Positions 1 to 15,400 are shown, counted from the first letter of the stretch. The stretch is 64,000 nt of DNA from Mactromeris polynyma (GCA_032209605.1 JASFXZ010000040.1:248001-312000), one strand, 5' to 3'. Notes: generated by a model from the letters alone, not told the origin. A program made the numbers and translations.

Positions 1-71
1 AAAAGCCAAATAAAAGCAACACGTTCCTTGCCAACAATTATGCGTTCTTCTCTTTTAGAAAATGTTTCAAA

Positions 72-161
72 GCGTTGGGACAAAGCACTGCATAAGCTGT
101 CGCGTTGGGACAAAGCACTGCATAAGCTGTCGCGTTGGGACAAAGCACTGCATAAGCTTTC
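72..161. repeat. 30-bp tandem repeat, 3 copies
   Basis: Three head-to-tail copies of a 30-bp unit starting GCGTTGGGACAAAGCACTGC. The first two are identical and the third has one change. It lies just downstream of exon 18 in intron sequence. Confidence 0.95.
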
Positions 162-365
162 GTTAACATCATGGAGAAAATGTTAGAACTCTTAAATCGT
201 GAGGGTTTTCTATGGTCATCATGTAGTTCAAAGCTACAGTTTCAACGGTGACAAAAAAGACAAACAGCCTTTATAAAGGTGGGTGATTCAATTATGTTCA
301 TTTTCTGAAAAAATGTTGTGAAACTATCGATGTTTTAGTAGCTTGCAAAAAACTTGGAGCAGTAC

Positions 366-422
366 CTGTCACTTTTGTACGCCCATTTCCTCCAGTGACG
401 CTCGTATGCGGAATCTGTTTTT
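366..422 (-). CDS. C1orf87-like: Exon 18 (last seen)
   Basis: The acceptor is CGTCATATTTTAG|A and the donor GACAG|GTACTG. It encodes KTDSAYERHWRKWAYKSD flanked by split Arg codons, the same phase pattern as exons 15-17. Only this frame, entered from the upstream TTTTAG, is open; the CAG acceptor seven bases further in breaks the frame when joined to exon 17. The protein continues outside the window. Confidence 0.6.
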
Positions 423-3400
423 CTAAAATATGACGATTCGCATTTTATACTAATGTTTTACATTAAACAATCTCCTTAATTTCCCATTTTTAGGGATTAA
501 CCTCGGCGTTAAATTGTAGTTTGTTAATTTAAATAAGGCAAACAATTCCAAAGAAGAGAAACTAGTAAGACGAAATGTGTAGGAACTCCATTAATAAAAA
601 CAAGTTTATATTGTTATATAAGTAGTTTTATCACAAACAAAATATACTTATATTGTAAAGTATTAAAACAAAACACAATACACACACACGTGTATACTAA
701 ATGGATTAAAGGTCTATAGTGTATAATTACTAGACGTATGCGGATAGAGAAGTAAATCGAAACAATGTCAAAAATTAATGGATGAACCAAAGATACAAAA
801 CATGTTTTCGCATTTCACGAACACTAGCTCGTAAATATGAATTTTTCAGTGGCAAAGAAAAGCAAGTGGCGCACACGGCCTTTCACAATTTAAAAAGCAT
901 AAGGCAAATAAGCAACTGGCTAAATGTTTAGAGAATATGATAGTAATGTTAAAGTATTATTGTAGTGGCAATGTTTTGGTATTGGTGTTATGCTAATTGA
1001 TACTAATTGGTTTAATGCATCGATAAAAGCTGATACATGAAAACAGAGGCTGACCATTGGACAATGGATATAAACGGACCATATTTAGCCATTGGAAAGC
1101 TTTGCGAACATTAATGAACTGAATGATAAGTGTAGATTAGCTATCCACCCGAGGCTTTGGAATCGCCTGATGATCGAGTCATATACAAAATGACTGACCG
1201 CAAACTCGCCAAATTCTAACAGCATGCTAAAATGTTAGTCGAAAAAAGCCGCGCCATTTCCAGCTAATTTACCTATCGTCCTTAAATGTGTCACGTTCAT
1301 TTATTCGTCTAGGTGGTGGTGGAGATGTAGACTTGTACTGTGTGTCTTGTTGCCAACTTGGTACGTAACTCCTATACAGTCAAAACGTTTATTTTCTTAA
1401 TATTATTTCAACTCATGAACATTTTTTTGACCAAAAAAACATCGGTGTACGGGAAAGAGTACTCAAATGTACTTTATAAACAAGACACCAAGTATTAATG
1501 ATATTTGATTATAGAAAAAGGTCTTTGATGCATTTAGCTTAAAAATAGTCATGTAATTATAACACTATAACACAACTGATATTTATTCTGGACACAATAT
1601 ATCTAATACTCTTCTAATTAGTGTTTTATTCATTGGTTAGTTCTCCTAACACAGTATGAAACATACAACAGCTGCGTCATGGATGAGTAGAACACTACGA
1701 TATTAACACAACATACACACTGTCACATTAGTTGATTCACTTTTAGCACTCAAATCTATCACACAGCGTCAATGATGTGTAATTATTAGTTTTGTATGCG
1801 ACATGACAGTCGTTGATCTCTATCCCAAGTATTGGAATACATCATATATAATGAAAACAGAACATATAGCGTAACAAGACTAATTTTGATGCAAAGCATC
1901 AAAACGGCGGCACAAGTTTTAGGAAGCATGATATTGAAGATTTATTATTTTGTTTATCAATAAATAAGAAAGTATGATCATCACCAAGCCATAATTCTGG
2001 TAAGAATCAAAAAAACGATTACACGAAACGTAGATAGAACGAAACGGATCTAAAAATATACATGATTATAACTTCTAGTTTTACAGATCTAAAAGAACTA
2101 TTGGGATATCAAAAGGGAAAAATATCCACTAAAAATGTCAAAACAACGTAATTAAAAGTTCAGTTCAACCATCAGCATTTGATCTCGAATGTACTGAATC
2201 CGTTTTACTGCCAATGCGTTATTTGAACAACAAATGCTATGACGTTTTCAACGACAATTTTCATTGGCTGAATTTTGTTTACATATTACCATCAGTACAT
2301 AACTTATATGGGTCAAGTTAAGGCAATGTATATTGCATAGTTTGGTCACTGTATTTATATTTGTACATTATAAACTGCATTCATGAACTTATTAATATGG
2401 ATTAACATTTTTTGTTTAACAATTTGCTTTTTTATAAGTACAATTTCAATTTGCGTGCACAGCATTAGGAACCATTTCCTGAACTTTGATGATGAATTGA
2501 GCGTAGTTGTGAAACGAAGCTATGTAATACACGATGCCTAACCGTTTTCGTGACTAGCTGTTGTAAATTCTTATAAGCATACGTAAAACATTTTTTAAAG
2601 CTTTTTATTAACGGTAAAAATACATTTTAAATATTTTGACATTTTTTTATTATCAATTAGTACACTTTTTTTATCTGTATAATTAGAATCACGTTTTGTA
2701 AGAACAATTTAAAAAAGCATAATACCAATGGCTTCTCCCATTTCGATTATGCAACTCCATGTACCTAGATTAAAAATTATTCAAATAGACGACGGCCTGA
2801 AGGCCGCCGTCAATAATCTGATTAACGAATCCAGTGTGTGGGATAGGCTGCAAGTATTGGTCTTGTCAGATGACGGTATTGGTCCTGTCAGATGACGGTA
2901 TTGGTCTTGTCAGATGGCGTTATTGGTCTTGTCAGATGACGGTACGTGTACACATGTAAGCAAGCATGATTGTCGTGTTGTAATGCGTATGTTTCACATA
3001 GGAAACTGTGACAGTTTAGTATTTATGAAGTAGGCCATGACACACCTATACATTTAAATTAAATCGTTTAAAATGCAGCTCATTCTATGGTGATCTCATT
3101 TATCATTTGTCGTGCGTAAACGTTCTGATATGGTGATTAGGGAGCAAGTGTACGTTATCTACGTTTGTCCCCGATATTTGGGATAAAGGCCGGCCTCTGA
3201 TATATTTGGTCGCTAGATGTTGCGCATCAAAAACGTGTTCTCTATTATTAAGGACGAATACAAAATATGTTGAAATACAACAAATAATGTTAATGCTATA
3301 TGTGAACTACATAACACCATCCATGATAACAAGGCTGCTACAGTAAGCACAATATAACTGGCGGCTGTACTTGAAGCTGTGAAGATATGAGACAGATAAG

Positions 3401-6400
3401 TTGCTCATAAACAGATGAGTACGAGAAATGACGATAGGAAAAGCAGTGGATCATATATGCTGATATGCTGTGCAGGCTATGATATACATCAGTATACTAT
3501 TCTTGTACCTGGGGTCTTCGGCAAATGATCTTCTTTTATCATCTTCGTCTGGGTACCTTGTTCCTCCTTGAGCGTCGTACCTATCCTTTCTAGATCGTCT
3601 GTAGCGATCTGGTTCATTGTATCTATCAGTGTCGTGTTTTCTGTTTTCATATTTATCGTAATCGTTATAGCCGTTTATTGGGTAAGTATAGCGCTTGTCT
3701 TGGCGATCATAGTAACCATTCTTATCACGTGTTGGAGATTTGAATCTATCATGCGGATCTGGCGAGTCGTATCTGCGGTCTCTGAATGAGTCAGGTGATC
3801 TGTCATAATATCCTCTGGGTGATGAAGCGTCGGATTCTCGCTTTCTCCTGTTTGACGGAAATGTTTTCCTAAAAGTTGTTCTATTATTATATATTATACT
3901 GCAAAGTATTGTTAAATACCACGTACAGTATATGATTTTCACGTGTAATAGTTGACTATATTTTATTTAATCGCACACTTATAGAGCTAAAACCGTATGC
4001 ATACTGTTTACTATAGAGGTTGTATGTCATGTGTTATAAACAATGTAACTATGTACATGATATTTGAAATATTATCATCTCAAAAATATGAAATCTCGGT
4101 AAATTAATTCAAATGTAAAGTGCAACAATATGATTTAACAGATGTACAAAACGTAACATATGTGTGTAACTAAAATTTACTGACCAAAATAATAATTAAA
4201 AGGCTTGTATTTAACTACGCAGACTAAACTATAACATTGACAAATTTGTTAAAAAAATAAAGCTATTCAGTAATGAATTAATTAGTTCACAGTAAATGAA
4301 TACATGAAGACACAAATGCTCATACTAGTACACTGGATAATGCAGTTAGAACACAATAACACTTTCCGCAAAATACGTGATATATTATATGTTTGTCCAA
4401 TGGTTTGATAACCGTTGTCTATGTGATGTCTTTGTGGATGACCGAAATAGCAATAAATGTAAGCTATAACATATTTAATTTATATGTGCGTTTCAATTAA
4501 TGTCAGCTCATTTTTCTTGGGTTCATTGTGTACTTTAAGGATTGATGTGGAGGTCTTGTTTGTACATGCGATGTTCATTGCATTCTTTATCACATATTTC
4601 AAATACCTACTACCTCCGTAACACTGCACCAAGACATGGGCATGTTAAATTAAGTAAATGCTCATAGCCGTTTGTTGTATTCTTATGCGCTAGAGAAAGG
4701 AACGTTTTTTATGCGTTACACATACATGTAGTTGTCTTACCAACACCATCTTAGTTTCACGTATTTATGCTATTAGAATCGGTGTCACTTAGTGATTGGT
4801 TACACAAACCATTGGCTTCTATAAAGAATGTTATTATGAGGCATACCATTTATAGTCTAATAAACAGAAATATAACGACAAGTAGATCTACTAGGTATGT
4901 GTCCTAGGTTTAGTTGTTTGCAAAAGTCCGAGGTCTTGAATATGCTAGTGTCGTTGTCATGTGACTTTGGTTGGACGTATCAAAGCTTACATGGGTTCAC
5001 TACTTTAGAATACAGTCAAGCATGTGGCACAGCTTCTCTACAGTAACATTCTGGAAATTAACATTGTGTGCTATCATCTCAAAAACTGCGTGAAATCAGA
5101 ATAAGCAACATAAATGACCAAGCCGTACGACACATGTAACACTTAGCGTTTACCTATCTTGTCCATTGGCGTTTGGAATGTTGTTCCGATCGTTAGAGGG
5201 GGTGGGTTGTTTAACGGGGGATTGTACCCTATAAGCAGCACGAAAAGTAAGGTACATAATAATTATGGTATGAAAATACATCGGTAACAGTAAACTATCA
5301 TTGACAAGTACCCATTTACCATACAATTGTGATTGTAAACAGAGAACGCAACAAATAGACTAATAACTCGAAGCTTATACAGAACGCGTCTTAAAAGTTC
5401 TGTTAGGTTTCGATTCCAACTTGAGTAATGGCGAATTTCAGTTACACGTATACTATGTTCAAAATTATACGTTTTAGCAAAATCTCATGCCGGTTACATG
5501 AATTACAACAAAGTGTAAAACAAAAAAACATGCACCTATTTAGATGTGCTAATCGCATCGTTACTGTTTCATTAGTGTACACTTTACCATACAGTAGTAT
5601 ATAGAAAGATATATACGTATAAACTGAAAGTGTATTTTGTCCAGAGAAACACAGGTGTGATATTCAGTGTGAAGCAAACCAACATTGCGTTCAGTTACAG
5701 TTGCTCACGTTACGAAATTGTTTTGTTTTGTATCCTTGGCCCACCTTATCATTTTCATGGCACACGGGGAACCAAATTTCAAACGTTAGCCGCAAACGCC
5801 TTTACTGAACGCAATGCAGAGCTGACTCAGGACAAATACTAAATCATTTTAACGATATATCATTATGCACACAGTCATGAGCACAATCACACGTGCAGAT
5901 ATGTAAAGAGGGTGTGGCAGAATGAACACTTACCGATCATCAGGTCTATTATCTCCACGACGAGGAGAACCGTAGTCTCTTCTTGGTGATGTACCTCGTC
6001 TCTACAAGTAAAACAATCATTCATATAACATTTTGGGATACAAAGAAATAGGGACAGTTCTGATATGCGTTTGTCAAAGGAAAATGTTAAGGAAACATTA
6101 CGAATGTTATGTAAGTATAATGTATGTGAGCGTTTGTTTGATGAATCGTTTATTCGATACTTTGTCATAAGTAGCTGGAATACTTCTACAATAAATGAAG
6201 CTTACGAAACATGGAAACCTACGAAATATACAGACAATAATGGAACACATTGAATGTAAATATGCATCTGTTGTATAGCGTATTCTGTTTCGTTATATCA
6301 AATGAAAACACTCATCCACGACTATTTAATATACATCAACGCACAAAATACTCCCTGAACCGAGACACACACGAAGTTCTCACCAAACAAAGGTTTAAGC

Positions 6401-9400
6401 ACAACACTCACAAATAATGTACTAGTATATATAGAAGACAATGGTGAGATTTACTCCTATAACTTTCTATGCACATGATTGCAGTATTTGTTTATATATA
6501 ACAAAGCCTATTAGGATAAATGGAGAGTTGCACAAGCGCTTTGCCGTGTTATACGCTATTATAAAATCAAACTATTGTATTTTCTGGAGTTAAAATTATA
6601 CTAACATCAGCAACAAGGTGTGAACAGGAAATTACATTATTAGGAAGACTATTCTATTTAGCTTTATTCCACATGCTTCCTATTCTATTAGGGGTATTGG
6701 AAAGCAAAATAATGCAAATTTCTCAGAATCTAGTCAGCAAGGTGTGGTTAATATGAATAATGAAATTGGCCAATCTGATTTTTTTTGACCGCTTATGGCA
6801 TAACTGTAACCTTAGGTATATGTTGTTGGGTTGTCAAAACAAACAATAACTACTGATAACTTCTTACACACTTCTTGAATTTAATCATATCATATATATG
6901 TATAACATTTGTACAATCAATGTCCTTGATTGTTTTCCATGTAGATAAGACTTTGACTTTATATGTATTTATATGTATTTATTCATGTAATGATCGAGAA
7001 TTGTTTAAATCCTAATAAAATGTCCTGTTCTGTTACTATAAACGATACAAATCATATCAATGACAACAAATTGCAACACTTGATTATTTTAGCGAACAAC
7101 AATGAACCGGTACAAAATTACTTGTACAACATAAGGTGAGTGCAATATTTGTTTATAATGCATCTGTGTTTCACGTGAGTGGTTTTAAATTGTTATAAAT
7201 TAAAAAACATAAGTATGTCATAGGAGATAGAAAAACTAAATGAGCTAGTCTGAATGTCTAGAAATGTTACAGAATATTTAGTACGGTGTAACAAAAAATG
7301 AGCTTGTGAAACAAATCGAGGTACTGTAACTTTTAGGAATAAAACATAACATTATTAATATTGTATTGGTGTATTGCAACCAGTGCACAAGTGTTTAAAA
7401 CTGATGTTGACGGAGTACAAGATTAACAACTTGACAAGATGTTAGGTGCATAACACGCCTATTCCCTACACACTACAGAACCTTGACTACGGACCTCTGT
7501 TACTGTTTCTGCATGGGGCCAGTTTGACACGGGTTCAGGGTAGTGTTTGGCGTACTCCAGTGGACGTTTACTTACTGGAATCGGTAACCCTGTGTTGGTT
7601 GGACGTAATCGTTCTAAGAATTTTTGAAACTTTTCCCACCTGAAATTAGATAAAGATAATTAAGCAAATCACAACAATATAGATCAGGCCCTGTGTTCAC
7701 AAAATATAAATCGAGCTGAATATATATAGGCAATTACATTTTGCATATTATATGTCAAATATAATCTTCTTCATATTGTATTTAATAAAGTGCTTGCCAT
7801 ATTATGTTATGTTACATCTATAGGCATTATGGCCAAAGAAAATTATTGAAATAAACTACTAAATTATCCCAGTTAATTCAATAACGCAATAATGTATCAA
7901 TAGATAAAGTAACTTATATAAATCGAGTACTCATTAAACACTAGAAAGAATGATTGCTTATATGTGCATATATTGTCTAGGATCGTAAGATGAACTGTCA
8001 AGGCAAAGAGAAATAATGTGATGAACTGCCGATTCGTACTTATACTGGCCATCTCGGTTACCGCTTTCACAGTGGTGAAGAATTTTGTTCATGAGGGAAT
8101 CTGACAATGGTAGTTTCAGATCGTAGCTTATGTCCTTAATCTGAAAAATACAAAAAAATCTATAGTAGCAATAGGCATTATTATGGTGCTCTTCGACCAA
8201 CCTTGCAACTTCATATGGAGTTAATAGAAATGCATTGTGGTTTGGAAATGGACGGTTCCGAGCATTCAATTTTCATCAGTTTCGACCGCGTTCAACACCT
8301 CTAGCTGCCCAAATTCATTATTCTGATAATGTATCTTTTTTAATTTTGAATCAAAATTCAAGGAACATATTATTTCGTACACAATCAATTGAATCCTTTT
8401 GATTTTCAACAGTGTAAAAAACTCGCGTAGTTTCCGTCTTTTCCTCAATACACAACATAAACAATTGATACTACTCTTAACAAACATAACTCGTTTGGAA
8501 AACTCATGCAAAATAATCACGACACGCTTGCAATACAGGGAATTATTTGAGTAAAATAGAGAGAATAATTTGCTACAGGGAACGCCACATACATAAAACA
8601 GTGCCTCCCCACACAGACCTCCAGGAAAACAACAATATATAAAACATAAGGCACTTGGAGGAGGCTCAATGGTACGAACGTAAGTGAACAGAGGCGCAAA
8701 GAATGGCCTGGCCAACCATAAGGATGAACTAGGAGTATCATAGAGGACAAACAGTCGTATTGGTACTCCGTATGTTGCAAAGGTGAACTTTTAAACTTAC
8801 CTGCGATGCTGACAACGTGCCCCTGACTTCACGGTCCATTCTTTGGAAAGCTTTCTCCCATTGTGAGGAGTTAAAACTGTAAGAATTCTTACTGAGCTCT
8901 TGGTCGACCGTGCGTAAAGTTTTGGCCAATTCTCGATCTGTATACATTGAAACTGTCTGTGATCTATATAAGAAAAGCAATACTTCAGTCAGACATTTAA
9001 AGCGTTGTTCTTTCAGTTCCCACTATTTGGGTAGAAATCGCATTTTTGCTCGGGCGCTACTGCCGATACAATACTAGTTTAGAATAATACAAATACAAAG
9101 TTCAAAATACACTTTGTATACAACCCCGTTCAACAAAAACGGACTAGGTCAAACACTTAATTTAAACACTACATGTTTCTATTAAATATATGAGCAATAT
9201 TAAACTGGCATTCATTAATCTTTGCCCTTTTCCAATCGTACACAATCAGAGTAGAATAGTAGAATAGAATAAACTTGTTTATTTTACATCAATTGTGAAA
9301 CAAGAGTTTTACAACTTGTACTAGTCAATTTCGATGACTTGCTTCCTGGCTACCAACCAGTACTCGCGCCAGATTTAGGGATTGTAAAGTTCATGATAAA

Positions 9401-12400
9401 AACTTACACATAATTTTATTGAAAGTAGGTCTTCGTATTTAGCCGTCGATAATTAATGGACTTTAAGAATATTCAAGACTATCAAGTAAATATTGCCTGA
9501 CGATACGTTCGGTACAGACTGTCAAGTAAATATTGTCCGATGATAAATTGGGTACAGACTGTCAAGTAAACATCGTTAGCTACACTTGATACAATTGATA
9601 TGTCGTTGTCAGACTAATAGTACGAGTTACTTACGAATCTTCGTTTTGCTGATAGTACTTTTGGTGCTTATCATCGGATCTGAGAAAAAAGATAATATTG
9701 ATTTCGTCAAATACCTGTACAACTTTTTGCAATGAAATCAATTATGAAAGTGATTTGAATCTTCATCACTGTTCAAGCGATCGTCACTTATATACACTAT
9801 CATATATGGCAAAGTAGAGTCAAACCGTACATGAATCTAGAAGTATCACATTTTTATATAATATATGATAGTTTGTACCAGGTTTGTTAATGCGAGAGAA
9901 CTTAAACACTAAATATTAAACTGTGTATTTCAAAATTAAAAACAAACATGTTATCAATGTCAAAGCAAGATACGTTTTTAAATGTGATATTTTCCCAACA
10001 AAAAAAAAAGAAATGTGATCGACATTGGATTTCGCAAATTTTATTCATAGTACGATTTGTATTGACAAAAGGTGTACGGTGAAAATTAATTATGGTGTCC
10101 AATGGCAATAATAGGAGCATGGCAAGTTCTTCGCAAGCAGCCGATTTATCCTTTCATTACATGCCGATTACTATGAATACTAGATCGAATAGAAATCCCT
10201 TTGAGTCTTAACTGCAACTTGATATTATGCATATAGTTATTGTTTACAAACACAGTTATTCTATCAATCTGATAACATATCAGGCACACGCGTCCAGTAA
10301 AAAACGATGTTTATTTCAATTGCAAAGATATTTCGTAATCAATATCGACCAGTTTCTATCGATGTAACCCCACGTTTACATTTTGCCCAGGTTGATAGAA
10401 TAACCGTGTTTGTGATGCATAATTAAAATTCTCGTTACGAATCTTTAAATCTTAATTGTCTATCCCTGTATGCAAACATTATATATCGTCGATGTTTTTA
10501 CTTGATATTATTAATACTGACATGACCATCAATGAAACCCCCGATTGTAACCCCGTCGACTGTCAGCCCTGTCCACCCGTTAACATTGTATGAAAAAAGG
10601 TATCTAGCAAAAATATAATTTCAAGTGAATCAGCTACTTATTACTCTTGCAATGGCCATAGTCAGTGCCAATGCAATAACGTTCATGCTCCACTCTAGCG
10701 TTTGCAGACTTATATTGATGTCCAATGATATACAGGTGAATGGCACTTTCATACAAAAGTGATGGCATACCATATGTGCATTGATATTATGCTAGACTTG
10801 GGCCGCCGATGTTAATTGATGTTATATTTAAAGTACATAGAAACAAACAGGACATAAAGTGAACGACCAGACATTTATCAAGCTGCGCTGAAATTAAACA
10901 TATATAACAAGATCACGTGATAGAAAATGAGTGAAGTATTAAACGAACAGTATATTATTATAAAATTTAGCTCAATGGAAGACATGCATCAGTAAAAGCA
11001 AACCAAACAAGAATTGTCTGCAATGAAACAACACAAAGCCATAATCTAACAAATTGCAAGTACACAGCACGTGTGCAACAATTCGTGAACATTTGTAAAT
11101 TGACATCTACGTAGATCTAGAACTATATATGTAACCGTGCAGAAAATCCAGTGTACAATACACTGTCAACCCATACATTATGTGGTCAAACATTTAATGA
11201 TAAGAATATTACACACAGAACGCTAAATTGTATAAAAATATTATTATTTTACAACATTAATTGTTCCGTAACAAGGTAAAGTAAAGAAAACATCGCCATA
11301 TATTTCGTTATCACCAAAAGCAATCATACGTGTAAAACACAAATACTTATTATATAATAGCGGTTTCAATAATCTAGGTAATGTACATCAGAAATTGTCA
11401 GAAAGCAAGCAACGATCTGAAATAATATCGTAAGAACGGGCTTCGAACTGGTCAACTAGATATGTCTGACTTTCCATTTACTGAATACAAAAGTAAATGT
11501 TTTCTTTGGCCGAGTTAATACATACCCTGTCATAACACTGAAGACAGTAAGAGCAAAGTGAAAAACACACCAACTACCATTTACACCATTAAACATATGC
11601 ATTTTATACACAATACATCACGATTTTACATCACAACTAAGAGGCAATACACATAGTATTACATTGTGGTATTTTGAAAACAGAAAACATTGTTGCAAAG
11701 CGTGATATTGTTCTTGCGACAAGACATCGTGCTCTATACGAAGCAATAGCCAAGTCAAAACCTTATCACAATTTGTTACGCGACACGTAAACTAGGACAT
11801 TAGCTGTTACAACAATGAACCTAACCTCTTCTTGATTTCTGGTTCTTCTATTCGTGTTGGACTTATACCTCGTTGTCTGTAAGAAGTTTCACAAATCCTT
11901 ATGTTGATCTTAACTTGTAACTTTAACTTATACAAGTAAAGTTGTACATAATACGAAACGTTTAACATACCGGATATAAAAGTTGATAATGTTGTACCTT
12001 TTTTGTTTTATTTATTTTCGCAGTTTACCAACATAAACAGCTGATAAAGTGTTCAACATTAACATCATTAAGACTATCTAATGCAACTTACGTACACGAA
12101 ATTAAATGTATTTACGTAGATAATTATACAGTTGATAGCATACGAAACATTATCAATTGATTTCGTCTTGTTCATGTCTAAGTTATTGTAATCATTTCAA
12201 ACAAGTTTCAAAGCGTTTTTCATAGTTGATACATTTACTTATTTAGACGAACACAAATGTCACATATTCTAGAATTTAAGAAAAACAAAAGGCTTAATTG
12301 AGATATTTTCCGGTTATTATGAAGGAATGCAGTGCATGTTTATCATATAAGTCTAATTATAACCATATACTAACAATTTTATTGAAATAAACCAAATTCA

Positions 12401-15400
12401 TTTCAAACGAAAATAAAAACTGAAATGAAAAAAAATCCCTAAACGAAATAATAAAGATCATGAACTCAAACAAGAAACTCTTCAATTCTTGCAGCACCAC
12501 ACAGGTGCGTTTGGACGTATTTATAAACCATATGACCGACTTACTATGATAAATACGTGATGTCCACCCACCTTGTTTATATAGATTATCCAAGAACCTA
12601 CTTTAAGTATATGTTTTTATGTATCCAACCTACACAGATAAACATTGAAATGTTCAGATAGATTAAGCTTTATACAGCAATGACTTCAACAATGAATGAA
12701 TAGCATGCATGACACCATGATGTTGTGCTGTGTCACCGAGATATTGCAAGAGAATGCGATATACAGTAAAACCTCAATGATAAGACCACATTTGGGAACT
12801 GGAAACTGGCCTTAATATTCAGGTGGTCTTAATATTCAGGTTGAATGAAGAGCAAAACAGTGCAAATAGACTTGAAAATTGAGTTCTTTATTTTGAGGTG
12901 TCCTTATTCTTGAGGTGGTCTTTAAGTGTGGTTTTGCTTAGTAGATATTGCTTTAAGAAGTGCAGATTTTACCTTGACGACATTTTGTTTCCGCTACGGA
13001 ATATCAACAAATAGTATTAAACTAAGCAATAATTGAACTAATAAATAAAACCTAACTGACCGTATAATGTATTGTCAATTTCTGTCCTAGCGTCATTTGA
13101 ACCATTGTTGCTAGGTCTATAGACATTGACATATTCCAGAGAGAATTCTAATTCGCAATTATTGCTTAAACAAAACATCATTGGAGGTATTGAAATTGGA
13201 AATGGCTATTCACTATCTGTCACGCATTATCGATAATTTCCTGACATATCCTGCTTAGATTAACATGCTCATCAACAGTGATGGTATTTACTTGTACCAT
13301 TAACAGATAGCTTAGTTTGCTTCTCTTCAATATATTTGTGTTTGCATGAACTTAAATGTTCTAAGAAGTGGATATGTGGGTTTAAGATAGTAGCCAAGAT
13401 AGTAGTACCTTAATTGCACTCAATAATAAAGAAACTGGAGCATTAGAGGATAATTACTATTTATATGCATAGTGTCATTCATTCGTTGAATGAATAATGC
13501 TATACAAAGAGCAGGAGTAAACGCAACTGTATAAACTGAATACACTTTTGAATGAGGAGCATTGGGGATTTTTGTAAATCAGTCAGCAATAAACTCATAA
13601 TACATATCAGACATTTCTTGACCCAAATCAAATACTTCATACCGAATTCTGGAGAACGTAATTTAGAATATTAAATAGAAGAGAACTTGTAACTACCGTG
13701 CGTGCAGTCATTAGACGTATGCAAAACGCAAAAGAAACGCATTGGTACGCAAACATTAAATCTCCATTTTTGTAGTTCAAAACATGGAAAGGATAGTTTT
13801 ACAGCAGTTTAAAACTACATGTAACTCTCAGTACATACAAGACATTTGGTGCGATCATGTTTACGTTTTGATGAACATAGCTCTGTAGCCTTATTTCAAA
13901 TACTTTAAAATGGACCTTGAAAAATATCCTTTCATCTTTTACATGAGTTTTACTTTAGTTGTAGATTGGATCGCCCGCGGCCAATACTTATTACATATGT
14001 ATGTATGGAATAGTTAGTCTACTTTATTAAATAATGTTCCCAGATTATACATTATATCAATCAACAGTTACCGTCTCACTCAAAGCATAGCTGTATTTAT
14101 GGACATTTAGCGGAAAATTATAAAGACATACTAAGTAAAATCATCGTTATGTTTAAAATGTGATATATGAATGTGAGTAAATATAGTTATACATGTTTAT
14201 ATTTGGACACACAACAAACCTTAAGGACAAGCGTTCTGTGGAGCTATAGCTCGTAGATGGATGCATGCGGATTTGTCCAATTTGGCGCCGCTCGCGAGAA
14301 TCACGGTCCTGGGATTTCTCTGAGAAAAGTCGTTGCCGATTTTTCTCGCGAGAATTATGATCTCTAGGTCTAGGTCTACAATACGTCAACATTACGTGCT
14401 ATGTAGTTTGAGTGTACCCATTTAGTGGCATACATGGTAAAACAGCGACATACATATAATTAGCACGAGTAATTTGGTGTTTTTTTAACTTAAAAAACGA
14501 CGCATGGAACTTGATCTACAGTTCGTTGTCGAATTACTGATTTAAACCAAATCTAAGCGAAATGAAAACAAAAATACGTACAACTGCCCTTTTTCGTTGA
14601 GTTTTAAGGCAGATCCGATAAAAGAAAGACTTTTTTCGTAGTTCACATATCCTGGCCGTCGTGGATCTACAAACTGAGCTGCCATGGGTCGTAGAGTTTC
14701 TGACAGATGAGCCTGAAAAAATAAACACGGTTCATTTAATCGTGTTATTCATTTAACTATAATGTGTTTTCAGAGATATATAACCATTCGGAGTAAGCGT
14801 ATTGCAACGTTAATCAATGTATTATATGTATCATTTTGCGTTAGATAAATATATGTGTATAATCAACATTCAAGCTAGTAAACCATTGGAAATTATTCAG
14901 ATTATCATTCATACGTGAATGAATTATTTATTTGCGTCAATTTTGTAGTTTATGGAAAATGGATATAATCATATCCATTTAAAATACAGTATAAACTTAA
15001 TTACCAATACTTTATAGTTCAAATGCTTGAATAATAGAGAAAAATGTCCAAGCCAACATTGTTGATGACGTAGCTAACCTTGAACCCCTACCTTATGATT
15101 TCGAAGACTTTGATCAAGAACTTCTAATGTACAATAGCCTTCCAGATTCTTATCCCAGTGGCTGCATTCAACGTATACATCTTTTAACTCTTTCGGATTG
15201 AAATCACGCAATTCATTACAAATCAATTTACACAAATCCATCTCCTGTTCACGGGACAAGCTTAATGGATCAACGGGCAAAAGCACATTATGCGGAACTA
15301 GTCCAATGACTTGTTGTCGTTCATATTCTGGAACTGAGTGTTCATGTCCTCTGCCACTTTGATTGTAATATTCAAATTCGTGTTCGTGTTCCCGGCCAGG

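Noticed and set aside
3451..3508. In-frame hydrophobic extension and stop after exon 16
   Set aside because: A good donor (CAG|GTACAA) precedes it, composition changes abruptly, and downstream exons 17 and 18 continue in phase.
3568..3789. 73-codon plus-strand hydrophobic frame
   Set aside because: Antisense shadow of the Arg/Asp/Tyr-rich exon 16.
8266..8780. Two minus frames of 149 and 87 codons next to exon 11
   Set aside because: They cross dispersed repeat R1 and intron sequence; the real exons 11 and 12 are in other frames with good splice sites.
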